NCBI GenBank assembly: GCA_001790855.1
Contig: MGDH01000008.1
Location: 1-64,000, forward strand
DNA length: 64,000 nucleotides
Source: Candidatus Schekmanbacteria bacterium RIFCSPLOWO2_02_FULL_38_14
GTDB lineage: Bacteria; Schekmanbacteria; GWA2-38-11
Reading direction: 5' to 3'
Shown: piece by piece, positions 53,247 through 61,346 of the stretch
How positions within the stretch are numbered: the first letter of the stretch is position 1
How the letters are laid out: each line of letters opens with the position of its first letter
Notes under the pieces: generated by a model
The model's input: only the letters and a program-made list of their open reading frames with translations
Databases searched by the model: none
Told to the model about the DNA's origin: nothing
Program-made: the position numbers and the translations under genes

Positions 53247-55256
53247 ATGAAGAATATAACTTACACACCTCCAAAAGAAAGAATTGGCACAGAAGAAATC
53301 TTTGATCTGATTTTCAAAGATTCTTCTATAAAACATGGGTTACAAGAATTCTCAAAAGACATTCTAAAAAAAGTCAGTGCATTTGAAAAAGAAAATGGAA
53401 GATTTTATGTTCGTTGCTTAAAGAGAAATAAGGACATTTTTGTTTATGACAAAAATAAAAAAATGGGAAAGCCTGAGGAAGTTATACGTCAGCTTTGGCT
53501 AATAAAGCTAACTCAGGGATACAAATATCCAATAGACAGAATAGAGGTTGAGAAGTCAGTTCAATTTGGAAGGGAAGTAAGAACAAAAGCAGCAGATATT
53601 GTCTTATATAAAGAAGATAAAGTTACTCCATACATAATTTTTGAAGTTAAAGAACCTAATGCCAAGAAAGCCGAAGAACAATTAAAATCATATTTAAGTG
53701 CAGAGGGCTCAGAAGGTGGTGTTTGGTCTAATGGAATTCAAAAATTTATACTTTATCGCCCTTACCCTAAAGAATATGTAACTACCCTTTCAGATATCCC
53801 TGATGTCAATCAAACATGGGATGATCTTTTTGAAGAAAAAAGAACTTACGATGAATTGAAAGACAAGTTTGATTTATCTTTTATCATTTCCCGACTTGAA
53901 GAAATGGTTTTGGCGCAAGCTGGAGTAAACGTATTTGAGGAGGTTTTTAAATTAATCTATGCCAAGCTCTATGATGAAGACCAGGCAAGAAATGTTAGGG
54001 CAAAAGGAGAAGTTCATTTTAGACAATATAAGGAACCAAAGAAAACATACACTATTATTAATGATGAGCTTTTTAAAGGCGCAATTCAAGAATGGCAAGA
54101 TATTTTTAACCCTTTATCCAAGATTGATTTGACACCAGAACAGTTACAGATATGTGTTCCTTTCTTAGAAGACAAAAAATTCTTCGGATCAGGTAGAGAA
54201 GAGTTAGAAATTATAGACCGTGCCTTTGAACATTTGATTGCAGAAGTTTCAAAAGGTCAAAAAGGGCAGTATTTCACGCCTCGTAATGTAATTAAGATGT
54301 GCGTTAAAATACTTAATCCCATAAAGAATGAACATATCATTGACCCTGCTTGTGGTTCAGGTGGGTTTTTACTTCATACCATGTATTGGGTCTGGGATAA
54401 TGATTTAAAATCTGCTTCTGATGCTGCAAAACAAAAATACGCTAACCGCTATCTGTATGGAATTGACTTTGATGACAATATGCGCCGAATTTCTCAAGCC
54501 TTAATGCTTATTGCCGGCGATGGCAAACACAATATCTTCAAGCGTAATTCCTTAGATGGAAGAGACTGGATTGGTGAACAGGCAGAGGGAGCAAGGATAT
54601 CTTTAAAATCACTTTTGAGACTGTTTGAAAACTCCAAAGAGAATGAAGAAAATCGTAAGACTTATCGCTATCTCAATTTTGATATATTAATGACCAATCC
54701 TCCCTTTGCTGGTGAAATAACAGATTCTGCTCTGCTGCGTCAGTACGAATTTGCAAAGAAGAATGGAAAACTTAAACAAAAAGTTGAACGCCATTTACTT
54801 TTCATTGAGCGTTCTTTAGATGCACTCCGTCCTGGTGGAAGAATGGCGATTGTTTTACCTCAAGGAGTTTTTAATAATACTAATATGGAATGGATAAGAT
54901 TATGGTTTTTTGAAAAAGCACGAATCTTAGCGGTAGTTGGTTTAGAAGGAAATACCTTTAAACTTCCTGCTCCTGCCAAAGGCACAGGAACGAAAACCTC
55001 GGTTTTGTTTTTGCAGAAATGGGAAAAAGACCAAAAACCTTTAGATGATTATCCAATATTCATGGCTGTCTCTAAAAAATCCGGCAAGGATAATTCTGGA
55101 GAGTATATTTTTATAAACGATGAAGGAAAAAGAATAACTGCTAAAAATGGCATTTTTGAAGCACATGAGAGTTTAAAGCTTGATGATGATTTGAACGAGA
55201 TTGCAGAAGAATTCATAAAGTTTGCTGGAAAAGAAAAGTTTGAGTGGTGGAGATGA
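53247..55256 (+). CDS. Nuclease-methylase fusion of a BcgI-like (type IIB / type I-derived) restriction-modification system
   Basis: A 669-residue protein. Residues about 60-180 form a PD-(D/E)xK-like nuclease: D117 in AADIVLY and FEVK with E133 and K135. The helical HsdM N-terminal domain follows (about 210-320). The N6-adenine methylase core has DPACGSGGF (366-374, SAM binding) and MTNPPFAGE with NPPF at 484-487 (catalytic). No SNF2/SF2 helicase motor is present, unlike HsdR. This order resembles the BcgI A subunit, which cuts and methylates with a separate S subunit. It should recognise DNA through the next gene. Confidence 0.9.
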   Translation: MKNITYTPPKERIGTEEIFDLIFKDSSIKHGLQEFSKDILKKVSAFEKENGRFYVRCLKRNKDIFVYDKNKKMGKPEEVIRQLWLIKLTQGYKYPIDRIEVEKSVQFGREVRTKAADIVLYKEDKVTPYIIFEVKEPNAKKAEEQLKSYLSAEGSEGGVWSNGIQKFILYRPYPKEYVTTLSDIPDVNQTWDDLFEEKRTYDELKDKFDLSFIISRLEEMVLAQAGVNVFEEVFKLIYAKLYDEDQARNVRAKGEVHFRQYKEPKKTYTIINDELFKGAIQEWQDIFNPLSKIDLTPEQLQICVPFLEDKKFFGSGREELEIIDRAFEHLIAEVSKGQKGQYFTPRNVIKMCVKILNPIKNEHIIDPACGSGGFLLHTMYWVWDNDLKSASDAAKQKYANRYLYGIDFDDNMRRISQALMLIAGDGKHNIFKRNSLDGRDWIGEQAEGARISLKSLLRLFENSKENEENRKTYRYLNFDILMTNPPFAGEITDSALLRQYEFAKKNGKLKQKVERHLLFIERSLDALRPGGRMAIVLPQGVFNNTNMEWIRLWFFEKARILAVVGLEGNTFKLPAPAKGTGTKTSVLFLQKWEKDQKPLDDYPIFMAVSKKSGKDNSGEYIFINDEGKRITAKNGIFEAHESLKLDDDLNEIAEEFIKFAGKEKFEWWR

Positions 55257-56608
55257 TAACTTATTCAATCATTCAGAAATCTCAACTTGAGAGTGCAAAT
55301 AGGCTTGATGCAGAGTATTATCAGCCTGAGTATTTTATAGACTATTCAAAAGGTAATTGGAAACCAATTGGTAGCTTTTTAGAAATTTGTCAGTATGGTA
55401 TTTCTCAAGCTATGAACGAAAATGCTGTAGGATGCCCTATTTTTCGAATGGATGATATAAAAAATGCTTTTTTAATGGATGACGAAGTTAAGTATGTGGA
55501 AATTTCTAAAAATATTTTTACTCAATTCAAATTAGAGAAAAATGATGTTTTATTTAACCGGGTAAATTCAGAGGATTTTGTTGGTCGCACGGGTATTTTT
55601 AAATTAGATGGGATTTTTGTTTTTGCCTCTTACCTTGTTAGATTACGAGTCAAAAAAGAAGACTCTATACTTGCAGATTATTTGAATATTTTTCTAAATT
55701 CATCCTTTGGTATTAAACAAATTAGAAAATTTAGAAGGCGTGCAGTAAATCAGGCAAATGTAAATGCAGAAGAATTAAAACAGATTAGAATTCCTGTCTT
55801 TCCACAAAATATTCAAAAAGAAATTGAGCAACTAAGTAACGAGTCATGGAATAATTATGAATTATCCAAAGCCTTATACTCCCAAGCTGAAGATTTGCTT
55901 TTAGAAGAATTGGGTCTGAAAGATTTTAAACCAGAAGAAGATTTATCCTGTACTGTTAACCTCTCCGAAGTAAAGTCTGCTCACCGTGCCGATGCTGAAT
56001 ACTTTCAGCCGAAATATGAGAAAATAATAGAGAAAATCAAAAAATATGGTGCTGAAGTATTGCTAAATATTGTTGAAAATGTGCCTGCAAAATTTAACCC
56101 TCTTACACAACCAGATAAATTATTTAAATATGTAGAACTTTCAAATATAAACTCTTCAATTGGTATTATTGATGGATATTCTGAGGTTTCTGGCCAAGAA
56201 GCTCCCGGTAGGGCAAAAAGAGTTTTAAAGACAAATGATGTAATTGTTTCCAGTGTTGAAGGATCATTAGAAAAAGTAGCATTAGCGAATAAAGAGCAAG
56301 ATGGATTCTTAGCTTCAACAGGATTTTTTCAATTCCGAGGTAAAGAAATTTTACCTGAAGTTTTATTAGTTCTCGCAAAAAGTCTTGTTTTACAAATGCA
56401 ATTAGAAAAACAATGCGCTGGCACAATACTCACTGCTGTCCCAAAAGAAGCAATAAAAAATGTTTTTATTCCTATTCTTCCTAAATCCATTCAGCAAAAA
56501 ATTGCTGATTTAGTTCGGCAATCCCATGAAGCGCGCAGGAAAGCAAAAGAATTATTAGAGGAAGCCAAGCGAAAAGTTGAAGAGATGATTGAGAAAAAGT
56601 GCAATTAA
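55253..56608 (+). CDS. hsdS: Specificity (S) subunit of the restriction-modification system
   Basis: A 451-residue HsdS-like protein with two target-recognition domains separated by coiled-coil spacers: TRD1 about 1-190 (ending QIRIPVFPQNIQKEIEQL) and TRD2 about 240-420 (ending NVFIPILPKSIQQKIADLV). This indicates an asymmetric bipartite target. ATG 55253 overlaps the TGA of the methylase gene (ATGA); the GTG at 55244 is an alternative. The C-terminal Lys/Glu helix is complete. No separate HsdR gene follows, consistent with a two-gene system. Confidence 0.92.
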   Translation: MITYSIIQKSQLESANRLDAEYYQPEYFIDYSKGNWKPIGSFLEICQYGISQAMNENAVGCPIFRMDDIKNAFLMDDEVKYVEISKNIFTQFKLEKNDVLFNRVNSEDFVGRTGIFKLDGIFVFASYLVRLRVKKEDSILADYLNIFLNSSFGIKQIRKFRRRAVNQANVNAEELKQIRIPVFPQNIQKEIEQLSNESWNNYELSKALYSQAEDLLLEELGLKDFKPEEDLSCTVNLSEVKSAHRADAEYFQPKYEKIIEKIKKYGAEVLLNIVENVPAKFNPLTQPDKLFKYVELSNINSSIGIIDGYSEVSGQEAPGRAKRVLKTNDVIVSSVEGSLEKVALANKEQDGFLASTGFFQFRGKEILPEVLLVLAKSLVLQMQLEKQCAGTILTAVPKEAIKNVFIPILPKSIQQKIADLVRQSHEARRKAKELLEEAKRKVEEMIEKKCN

Positions 56609-56620
56609 CCTATGGATATT

Positions 56621-56637
56621 TGTGACTAGAAATCACA
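56621..56637. promoter_or_regulatory. TGTGA-N7-TCACA inverted repeat after the S gene
   Basis: TGTGACTAGAAATCACA has 5-base arms identical to the core of the palindrome at 52680-52698. It sits 13 bases after the specificity-gene stop. The shared half-sites suggest the same protein binds at both ends of the RM locus. Confidence 0.35.
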
Positions 56638-56764
56638 CATTTATTAAATAGCCAAATTTGAGCTAAACAAAAAAGTAGGGTGCATCCTTATAAAAAGAAG
56701 AACTGGACTTCATAATCAACTACGACATCAAATACAGAATGGGGCGGGAGAGTCAGGAGGAGGA

Positions 56765-56905
56765 GTGAGACAGGAAGAACTCAAAAAGCTGTTAGATGAA
56801 TTAAGAAATTTGCCAGTGGAAACGGAGTGGAAAACTCTAAAGAAGTTTCTGTTTGACAGTTTTAATCTAACTGTGGCCATAATAAGAAATGAGAGCATAA
56901 CTTAA
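56765..56905 (+). pseudogene. Short relic resembling an AlbA_4/Schlafen-type DNA-binding N-terminus
   Basis: A 46-residue frame (GTG start behind GGAGGAGGAG) reads RQEELKKLLDELRNLPVETEW, like the start of AlbA_4-domain proteins (xLPxETEWxEFK), then diverges before the expected EFK block and stops at 56903-56905. It may be a truncated defence gene or a small unknown gene. The similarity covers only about 20 residues. Confidence 0.3.
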
Positions 56906-56922
56906 TAATATTGAGGGGAATA

Positions 56923-57216
56923 ATGAAAACACTTGAAGAGATAAGGAATTTGCTGTTAAGGCATAAAGAACAACTAAGGAAAGAATATGGGGTAAAAGAA
57001 ATTGGCATATTCGGATCTTATATAAGGGGTGAACAGGACAAAAGCAGCGACCTTGATATTCTCATAGAGCTTGAAAAACCTATTGGGTTTGTGAAGTTCC
57101 TAAAGCTTGAGAATAGCTTATCTGCTTTGATAGGAATTAAAGTCGAACTTGTAACCAAAAAAGCCTTAAAGCCTTATATAGGACAACGCATTCTTCAAGA
57201 AGTTAGATATGTCTAA
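56923..57216 (+). CDS. mntA: MntA-type minimal nucleotidyltransferase antitoxin
   Basis: A 97-residue polymerase-beta-like nucleotidyltransferase. The catalytic signature is GIFGSYIRGEQDKSSDLDIL with G31-S32 and D43/D45. ATG 56923 is preceded by GAGGGGAA; the frame from TTG 56911 is less likely. MntA antitoxins add AMP units to a Tyr of the HEPN toxin. The toxin gene follows with an 8-base overlap, so the pair is translationally coupled. The motif is complete, so it should be active. Confidence 0.88.
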   Translation: MKTLEEIRNLLLRHKEQLRKEYGVKEIGIFGSYIRGEQDKSSDLDILIELEKPIGFVKFLKLENSLSALIGIKVELVTKKALKPYIGQRILQEVRYV

Positions 57217-57553
57217 AGAACGACTGTTACAGGATTATCTAAATGACATTATAGAATCCATCTCTGATATAAGAGAATTTATAAAAGGAATGTCATTTGA
57301 AGATTTTTCAAAAGATAAGAAGACAATAAAAGCTGTTGTGAGAAGTCTTGAAGTCATTGGAGAAGCAGCAAACAAAATCCCTCAGAATCTCAGAGATAAT
57401 TACCCTGAAACTTCCTGGCAGGAAATTATTGGAATGAGAAATCGACTTATCCACGAATATTTCGGAATAGATATTGAGATTCTCTGGCAGACAATAGAAG
57501 AAGACTTAGAACCCCTATATAAAACTGTCAAAAGAATAGTTTCTGATACCTAA
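57209..57553 (+). CDS. hepT: HepT-type HEPN ribonuclease toxin
   Basis: A 114-residue all-helical HEPN protein. The RNase motif Rx4H occurs as R77-N-R-L-I-H82 followed by E-Y84, the RX4HXY form in which the Tyr is the site AMPylated by MntA. Upstream KAVVRSLEVIGEAANKIP is a typical HepT helix. The toxin and antitoxin genes overlap. Its stop overlaps the next DUF2283 start by one base. Confidence 0.9.
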   Translation: MSKERLLQDYLNDIIESISDIREFIKGMSFEDFSKDKKTIKAVVRSLEVIGEAANKIPQNLRDNYPETSWQEIIGMRNRLIHEYFGIDIEILWQTIEEDLEPLYKTVKRIVSDT

Positions 57554-57750
57554 TGAAAATTACATATAACCCTGAAGTTGATATCCTGCGCATTATTTTT
57601 AGTGATGCACCTATTGAAGAAAGTGATGAAGAAAAGCCAGGAGTAATCCTCGATTTTGACAAAGATGGCAACGTTGTCGGCTCGGAAATACTGGATGCAT
57701 CACACCGCATGGAAAATCCACGCTCTGTCGAATATGCAGTAGCCGGTTAA
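57553..57750 (+). CDS. DUF2283 protein
   Basis: A 65-residue protein with the DUF2283 pattern: MKITYNPEVDILRIIFSDAPIEES, then EKPGVILDFDKDGNVVGSEILDAS. DUF2283 proteins are small and often lie beside toxin-like genes (e.g. DUF4258), and are suspected antitoxins. Its start shares one base with the HepT stop, so it may be a third member of the MntA-HepT operon or part of another toxin-antitoxin pair. Confidence 0.8.
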   Translation: MKITYNPEVDILRIIFSDAPIEESDEEKPGVILDFDKDGNVVGSEILDASHRMENPRSVEYAVAG

Positions 57751-57759
57751 GTTTATTGT

Positions 57760-57846
57760 ATGCTTACGGAAATGAGATCTAAAGACGGCACTATTAGAAC
57801 TGTTGGAAAGGGTCCATCTACACTTTGGGAATTAATAACTAACTAA
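57760..57846 (+). other. Tiny ORF after DUF2283 (28 residues)
   Basis: ATG 57760 to TAA 57846 encodes MLTEMRSKDGTIRTVGKGPS and a short TLWELITN tail. No ribosome site is obvious and no family is known to me. It may be the truncated partner of DUF2283 or noise. Confidence 0.2.
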
Positions 57847-58119
57847 AATATATTTTTTGCAAACAAATTTAAACGATTTTTAAACGATTTTAAACGATCT
57901 AAACAACTAAATCTATTTAATATCAATGAGTTATTATCGTTTAGATTGATTACGAAGCGAAAACGAATAGAGTAATAAACCGTTAAATAGGGTAATGAAT
58001 AAGGTAATATAGAAAATCAAAATCCTCTTAAGTTCTATCAAATAATATCTGAAGCAATGCCAATAAAAAATTTGGATATATTATTAAGATTATGTATTTA
58101 AAAGTAGAGGCAAAAAGGG
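57847..58119. repeat. AT-rich non-coding stretch with AAACGATTT tandem repeats
   Basis: Three direct copies of AAACGATTT or AAACGATCT start at 57871, 57882 and 57892, spaced 11 and 10 bases (about one helical turn). An inverted ATCGTTTAGAT follows near 57938-57948. No gene is visible. Helically phased repeats of this kind can bind a multimeric regulator. Confidence 0.5.
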
Positions 58120-58737
58120 ATGAGTATTAAACAGATTCATCAGAATAACTCTGATTATCCCTCTATCCTGAAAAAATATCTTGATGAGAATTCTCCAAAA
58201 GTAATTGCCTGTATTGGAAACCTCGACATCCTTAAAAAGAAAACCCTCGCTGTTTTCTGCTCAGTAAAATGCCCCGGCAATCTGATTTTACAAACCTATG
58301 ATTTGGCACAGCACTTAAGAGATGACGGGGTAACAGTCATTAGTGGCTTTCACTCACCAATAGAAAGAGAATGTCTAAATATTTTGCTGAGAGGAAAACA
58401 GTCAGTTATTATTTGTCCAGCACGCAGTATTGAAGGAATGAGGATAAAGAAAGAATTCAGAAAACCTATTGAAGATGGAAGATTGCTTCTTCTCTCCCAT
58501 TTTACTGATAAACAAAACCGAATTTCATCGCAAAGGGCTTTAGAAAGAAACCGTTTTGTTGCAGCAATTACAGACAGCATCTTTGTTTCATATGCTGCAA
58601 AGGAGAGTAAGACAGAAGGGTTTTGCAGGGAAATCCTTAAATGGCAAAAGCCACTTTATACGTTTGAAAGTGATGTCAACGCAAATCTCATTGCTCTTGG
58701 TGCAAAACCACTGAACCATTTAAAGCTATCTGAATAA
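58120..58737 (+). CDS. DprA/Smf-like Rossmann-fold protein (short form)
   Basis: A 205-residue protein resembling the central DprA/LOG fold: YPSILKKYL, LAVFCSVKCPGNLILQTYDLAQHL, VTVISGFHSPIERECLNILLRGKQSVIICPARSIEGMRI and QRALERNRFVAAITDSIFV. It lacks the N-terminal SAM and C-terminal winged-helix parts of competence DprA. Short DprA-like proteins occur in defence islands, where their role is not settled. It lies at the right edge of the island, behind the phased repeats. Confidence 0.75.
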   Translation: MSIKQIHQNNSDYPSILKKYLDENSPKVIACIGNLDILKKKTLAVFCSVKCPGNLILQTYDLAQHLRDDGVTVISGFHSPIERECLNILLRGKQSVIICPARSIEGMRIKKEFRKPIEDGRLLLLSHFTDKQNRISSQRALERNRFVAAITDSIFVSYAAKESKTEGFCREILKWQKPLYTFESDVNANLIALGAKPLNHLKLSE

Positions 58738-58844
58738 AGAGAATGAAGGCAATAGTTCAATAATTCAGGTCTCTTTTACAAAAGTATTTTTTGCTGTTGC
58801 ATTATATTATTATTTATAATAATCAAATTTAACAAAGATAAATT

Positions 58845-59456
58845 ATGAGAAAAATTATCCTTCATCTTTTTTTAAGTTTGTTGCTTTTTGCTATTTCTTT
58901 TCATGGAAAATCTGAATCAGAATCTGCCACTCTATCGGATATAGAGAAGGAACTTTTTGATAGCGGATTGAATTTTAAAACATTAGGCAGGTGGGATGAT
59001 GCTATTAATGAATTTAATAAAGTTCTGAATGCGAACCCTAAATCATCTGAAAGCTATTACCAGATTGGTATTATATATGATTATCAATTAAGGTATGATG
59101 AAGCAATAGGTTTCTTTCAGAAGGCATCAGAAACTGACAGCAAATATGCTTTTTTTGCAGGGCTTGATTATGAAAATCTTGGGAAATGGGATAATGCAAT
59201 ATCCTCATTTAAAAAAGTTTTATCATCTTACCCGGATTTTATAAAAGCAAGATTTCACCTTGGGCTTTCCTATAAAAAAAATGGAATGATTAATGATGCA
59301 ATTTCAGAGTTTAAGAACATACTAATTTATGAGCCGAACCACGGAGGTTCGGTTTATAATCTTTCGATAATTTATAAAGATTTGGGACTTCCAATCGAAG
59401 CTAAAAAAGAAGCTTTAAGATTTAACCAGATAACTTTTTCCGAATGGGAACCTTGA
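58845..59456 (+). CDS. Exported TPR-repeat protein
   Basis: A 203-residue protein with a signal peptide (MRKIILHLFLSLLLFAISFHG) and about four TPR units: LFDSGLNFKTLGRWDDAINEFNKVLNANP, SSESYYQIGIIYDYQLRYDEAIGFFQ, FAGLDYENLGKWDNAISSF and ARFHLGLSYKKNGMINDAISEF. It is probably a periplasmic scaffold protein. It precedes the VanZ-like gene by 3 bases. No functional link is evident. Confidence 0.85.
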   Translation: MRKIILHLFLSLLLFAISFHGKSESESATLSDIEKELFDSGLNFKTLGRWDDAINEFNKVLNANPKSSESYYQIGIIYDYQLRYDEAIGFFQKASETDSKYAFFAGLDYENLGKWDNAISSFKKVLSSYPDFIKARFHLGLSYKKNGMINDAISEFKNILIYEPNHGGSVYNLSIIYKDLGLPIEAKKEALRFNQITFSEWEP

Positions 59457-59459
59457 ACT

Positions 59460-59900
59460 ATGAGTAAAATAGGTTTAAACAGACATAGCGCAGAAGTTAA
59501 GACAGATAAAAGGAGCGAAAACAGATTCATCCTTTTTCTTAAATTATGGGGACCTGTTTTTATCTGGTGTTCATTGATATTTATTTTATCAAACCAACCA
59601 GATCTTACACTTAACCTTCCAGATGAACTGATTATGAGAAAATCTGCCCATGCTGTAGAATATGCAGTTTTAACCCTCCTGCTTTTCAGGGCGTTATATA
59701 ACTGGCAAAGAAAAGGCCCTGCTTTACAGATGCGTTTAAAAATAAACTGCATTATTCTTTCTATTGTTCTTGTTCTTTTCTTTTCCATATCTGATGAATT
59801 TCACCAGACTTTTATCCCCGGAAGAAATGGAACTCCTTATGATGTAATAATTGATAGCCTTGGAATGATGGTCGCAGGATTAATTTTAGCCAAAAAGTAA
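59460..59900 (+). CDS. VanZ-like membrane protein
   Basis: A 146-residue VanZ-like protein with three or four membrane segments. The family motifs are SNQPDLTLNLPDE near 44, MRKSAHAVEYAVLTLLLFRAL near 60-80, and FSISDEFHQTFIPGRNGTPYDVIIDSLGMMVAG at the C-terminus. VanZ in enterococci gives low-level teicoplanin resistance; stand-alone homologues in other bacteria are of unknown role. It is convergent with the FrhB-like gene, 6 bases apart. Confidence 0.87.
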   Translation: MSKIGLNRHSAEVKTDKRSENRFILFLKLWGPVFIWCSLIFILSNQPDLTLNLPDELIMRKSAHAVEYAVLTLLLFRALYNWQRKGPALQMRLKINCIILSIVLVLFFSISDEFHQTFIPGRNGTPYDVIIDSLGMMVAGLILAKK

Positions 59901-59906
59901 AAAGTT

Positions 59907-61151
59907 TTATTTCATTTCCGGCAAGAAGGTTCCGGATTTTTCTCTTTCCTGCTTGACTACTTCATAGAAGGAATCTCTTTTAACTGCCTGTATCAGACGC
60001 AGACGGTTTATCCCTTTAATGCTGCCTGAAGAGCCTTTTTCCATTGGAGAGCCACCAGGAAGATTAGTTGTTGCAAATCTTCCGGTTTTCAAGAATTCTC
60101 CATATCCAATAGAATCATATTTAAAAACATTAGCCTCAAGAAGTCCTTCAAGAATCTCGCTTTTTTCATCTTTAAGAGGTTGAACTTCTAAAATTTTGTT
60201 GTCTATCATTTCTTTTAATACTCTGTCAGCTTTTTCACTCCGGGATATTACATCATTCCATCCCCATTCCTCTATCATGCATTTCCCAAAAGTTATATCT
60301 GAAAGCTTTGCTGAATAAGATGGATAACACAAAAGGCAACCGAGATTCAGCGAGTCAAAATCACTTCCCTCTCCAAAGTCTTCTATCTTTTGTCCATTAT
60401 TAAGAATAGCAACTGATTTACCCTTCCAGTTATAAAATTTTTTCAACCCATCTTCTTTAAGCCCGACTCTTGAAAGCAGCCCGTCAACTCCGTCTTTTTT
60501 GAATGCAAAAAAACAATTCAACCCAATCACAAATTCTATATTTCCTACCAACTCCCTGCATTTTTCTTTTGAGACTTTTCCATATTTTGCTAAATACTGA
60601 GCTTTTCTGATTCCCTGAACATGACAGGGAGTGCCAACTATTGCGACTTTTTTCCCTTTAACAGGGAGTTTTGAAAGTATTGGATTCGCTGTTGGCTTTG
60701 TGTAAGCGCAGGCTAATATTTCTTCTTTTGTTGAGGCTTCCATTGACTTTGGATGCCCGCAGAAATCTAAGTTGTGTTCTTTGCCGGTAAGGAGCGCTTT
60801 ATCAATTAATCCTTTTTCAAGAAGATAAATAAGAAATGCTGTTGTGCTACCACCGCAATAGGTCTTTTCCCTCAAGGCGCTGTCAGACATTCTTGCAAGA
60901 AATATCTGATTATAGTTTCCAAGAAGTTCTTCACCAAAATTAATCTTGTTATCTTTTTTCAGGGAGTCAGCTATAAAGCTGAATGGCATGTCAACCCTTG
61001 GACAGACCTCTCTGCAGATACCACACAGCGTGCAATTATCTAAAATTCTTGGGAGAAAGCTATTATCAAGTTCAATAGCCTCTTCAGGACATGCTGAAAC
61101 ACATAAACCGCAGTTGCAGCAGGCATTCGAATCAACAACATCTTTAATCAT
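59907..61151 (-). CDS. FrhB-like Fe-S flavoprotein (coenzyme F420 hydrogenase/dehydrogenase beta-subunit family)
   Basis: A 414-residue protein starting at ATG 61151, which has a perfect AAAGGAG site 5 bases upstream. Two [4Fe-4S] ferredoxin motifs come first (CCNCGLCVSACP and CTLCGICREVCP), then FrhB N- and C-terminal domains with YCGGSTTAFLIYLLEKG, VAIVGTPCHVQGIRKAQ and GLNCFF. The family covers F420-dependent and polysaccharide-linked oxidoreductases; in bacteria without F420 it often acts on sugars or in electron transfer. No F420 genes are present here. Confidence 0.85.
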   Translation of the reverse strand: MIKDVVDSNACCNCGLCVSACPEEAIELDNSFLPRILDNCTLCGICREVCPRVDMPFSFIADSLKKDNKINFGEELLGNYNQIFLARMSDSALREKTYCGGSTTAFLIYLLEKGLIDKALLTGKEHNLDFCGHPKSMEASTKEEILACAYTKPTANPILSKLPVKGKKVAIVGTPCHVQGIRKAQYLAKYGKVSKEKCRELVGNIEFVIGLNCFFAFKKDGVDGLLSRVGLKEDGLKKFYNWKGKSVAILNNGQKIEDFGEGSDFDSLNLGCLLCYPSYSAKLSDITFGKCMIEEWGWNDVISRSEKADRVLKEMIDNKILEVQPLKDEKSEILEGLLEANVFKYDSIGYGEFLKTGRFATTNLPGGSPMEKGSSGSIKGINRLRLIQAVKRDSFYEVVKQEREKSGTFLPEMK

Positions 61152-61303
61152 TATTACTCCTTTCAAAGATGTAGATATTTGGGGAACCTAAAGCAAAATC
61201 AAACAGGCTTTGGATTCTTATTAGAAATCTTTATAACCTTTTTCAATAGTCAAAGCAAAGTTTTTATCTTTAAATAATTCTGAAAGGGAACTCTTTAGTC
61301 TTA

Positions 61304-61332
61304 TTGACATACGGTTTATTGAGTGTTAAAAA
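61304..61332 (+). promoter_or_regulatory. Candidate promoter of priA
   Basis: TTGACA at 61304-61309, a 17-base spacer, then TAAAAA at 61327-61332 (4 of 6). Transcription would start near 61339, leaving only a few bases before ATG 61347. This makes the upstream GTG (61323) an unlikely start. Confidence 0.5.
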
Positions 61333-61346
61333 GCCTAATACCTACC

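Noticed and set aside
57760-57846. 28-residue ORF as a true toxin gene
   Set aside because: No ribosome site or family match; listed only as a low-confidence feature.
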